A stretch of DNA of 64,000 bases from Sclerurus mexicanus (lineage: Eukaryota > Chordata > Aves > Passeriformes > Furnariidae): contig VWZF01003861.1 of assembly GCA_013396755.1 (NCBI GenBank), positions 84,995 through 148,994 of the forward strand. Reading direction: 5' to 3'. Shown here piece by piece: positions 62,839-64,000 of this stretch. The translations under genes and the position numbers were made by a program. Position 1 is the stretch's first letter. Each line of letters starts with the position of its first letter. A model generated the notes under the pieces. The model saw only the letters and a list, made by a program, of their open reading frames with translations, had not been told where the DNA came from and did not search any database.

Positions 62839-63374
62839 ATTTCTTTGGCCTGAGTATGTTTTACAAGAGGTATGGTAAATTTTATTTCCAGCTCTGGGCA
62901 GCCATGGACATCAGCTCCATTCTGAGTGATCATTTCTGAATTGGATGATAAGAAAGAGTTTGACTTTATTTTTTTAAAAATAATTAATATTCTTAACACT
63001 CTGCTGTCTTTGCACTCAAATCCCTCTTTGTTAACATTGTAATTCTTGTCTCATACCCAGAGCTGATCAGAGCAGGGAAGATCTGTTCTCCTCTGCTTCC
63101 TTACAGCACCAAACACCTTGCAGCCATGGTATTGATGGAAGCCTGGTGTTTATCAGCTGTGTGGAAGAGCAGCTGTGTTGGGAGTCTCTTGACTCCACCT
63201 TGTGTGGGGTACCCAGGGTGTAACTTGGGGCACCTGAGCTCTTTGCCATTAGTTGTGTTGCTCATCCTTTTGGCTGAGGGAGCTGCCAGTTTCAGTCAAT
63301 GGTGAGTTACAGGAAGGATAGATTTGAGAGTTGTCTTCCTGGAAAAATTCAACATGGACTGTGATAAAAAGACC

Positions 63375-63540
63375 ATCATAGAAACCTAGAACGGTTTGGG
63401 TTGGAATTGACCTTAAAGATAACCTAGCTCCAGCCCCCCTGCCATGGGCAGGGACACCTCCCACTATCCCAGGTTGCTCCAGGCCCCATCCAACCTTGGA
63501 CACTCCCAGGGATGGAGCAGCCACGGCTTCTCTGGGCAAA
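63375..63540 (-). mobile_element. CR1 LINE 3' fragment
   Basis: GAACGGTTTGGGTTGGAATT through CCACGGCTTCTCTGGGC. Confidence 0.88.
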
Positions 63541-63704
63541 ACTGATATAATCCAAGTTCATGCTCTTCCACTGATCCACACGCTATTGCAGTGCAGTGAG
63601 AAAACACAGAAATTCAGTGCTTTCACACTCGACTCTGCCTCTGAGGGCTATTCTTAGCTGTGTGCCTCAGAAAGCAAAGGTTCTGAGCTCTCCCTCGCAC
63701 TGGA

Positions 63705-63790
63705 TGACTCCCCGGCGGCGCCGGGTAACGCAACACCCTCCCGTGTGCCGTAAGCGGAGCGCTCGCCTGGCTCCCCTTGCCGTATCCCTC
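63705..63790. other. CpG-rich patch with a perfect inverted repeat
   Basis: CCCGGC-GGC-GCCGGG (about 63711-63725) is a hairpin with 6-bp arms inside a short CpG-dense stretch, unlike the CpG-poor intron around it. No exon is recognised here. Confidence 0.5.
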
Positions 63791-64000
63791 TTGGGGACAG
63801 CTGTAACGTGACATGCCAGCCCAGCACTGGCTGCAAAACGAGCTGGTGTGAAAGTCAGCAGGGATTATGAGTACTCTGGGTGGTTGGTCCTTCTGTGGCA
63901 GAAGTCCTCCTCTTACTGCGTTATCCCAAAGCGCGGTGCCTTTTCAGGGTCTTAATTTATCCTGTTGCCGTTGCACTTGGAAAGCCTCTCAGGGTTCCTG

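Larger units (their letters stand above)
61819..64000 (+). other. OBSCN intron after Ig10, runs off the window
   Basis: Two plus-oriented and one minus-oriented CR1 fragment, a T-rich run near 62547-62573 and a small CpG-rich patch near 63.71-63.79 kb. No further exon was seen before the end. Confidence 0.75.

Noticed and set aside
1..64000. A novel multi-gene or defence-like system
   Set aside because: Only two recognisable genes, both of known eukaryotic families; no gene cluster, array or operon-like arrangement is present.

Overview
The window is nuclear DNA from a vertebrate, almost certainly a bird. It has spliced genes with long introns, and roughly 35 fragments of CR1 LINE 3' ends in both orientations, the typical dispersed repeat of avian genomes. 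There are two runs of N (27669-27714 and 59346-59353), so it is draft assembly sequence. Nothing bacterial, plasmid-like, viral or CRISPR-like was seen, and no RNA gene could be supported.

Region 1 (about 1-15.6 kb, plus strand) holds the 3' part of a MEIOC-type gene (meiosis-specific coiled-coil protein, partner of the RNA helicase YTHDC2). Six coding exons can be traced with consistent splice phases: 2018-2145, 8613-8714, 9256-11017, 13384-13518, 13615-13795 and 15313-15548. They give 847 residues and a stop; the first coding exon or exons lie upstream of the recognisable part. The well conserved MEIOC domain is in the last four exons, and the long third exon encodes a fast-evolving disordered region.

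Region 2 (about 15.6-39.6 kb) has no recognisable protein gene. Its first 6.5 kb is free of CR1 and ends near a pair of AATAAA signals around a GT-rich tract, so it may include a long MEIOC 3' UTR. The rest carries CR1 fragments, an assembly gap, and a short TATA/E-box/CArG-like cluster near 31.8-31.9 kb that could be a promoter for the next gene.

Region 3 (39.6 kb to the end, plus strand) is the 5' part of obscurin, OBSCN, the giant sarcomeric M-band and Z-disc protein. Nine exons are seen: one large exon with the start codon and Ig1-Ig3, then eight exons of one domain each (Ig4, Ig5, FN3, Ig6-Ig10), all joined by phase-1 introns. The gene continues beyond the window.

The two genes have unrelated jobs (germline RNA control and sarcomere scaffolding). 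Their proximity is the most interesting feature of the window: in human they are on different chromosomes (17q21 and 1q42), and here an N gap separates them. I did not find a new multi-gene system.
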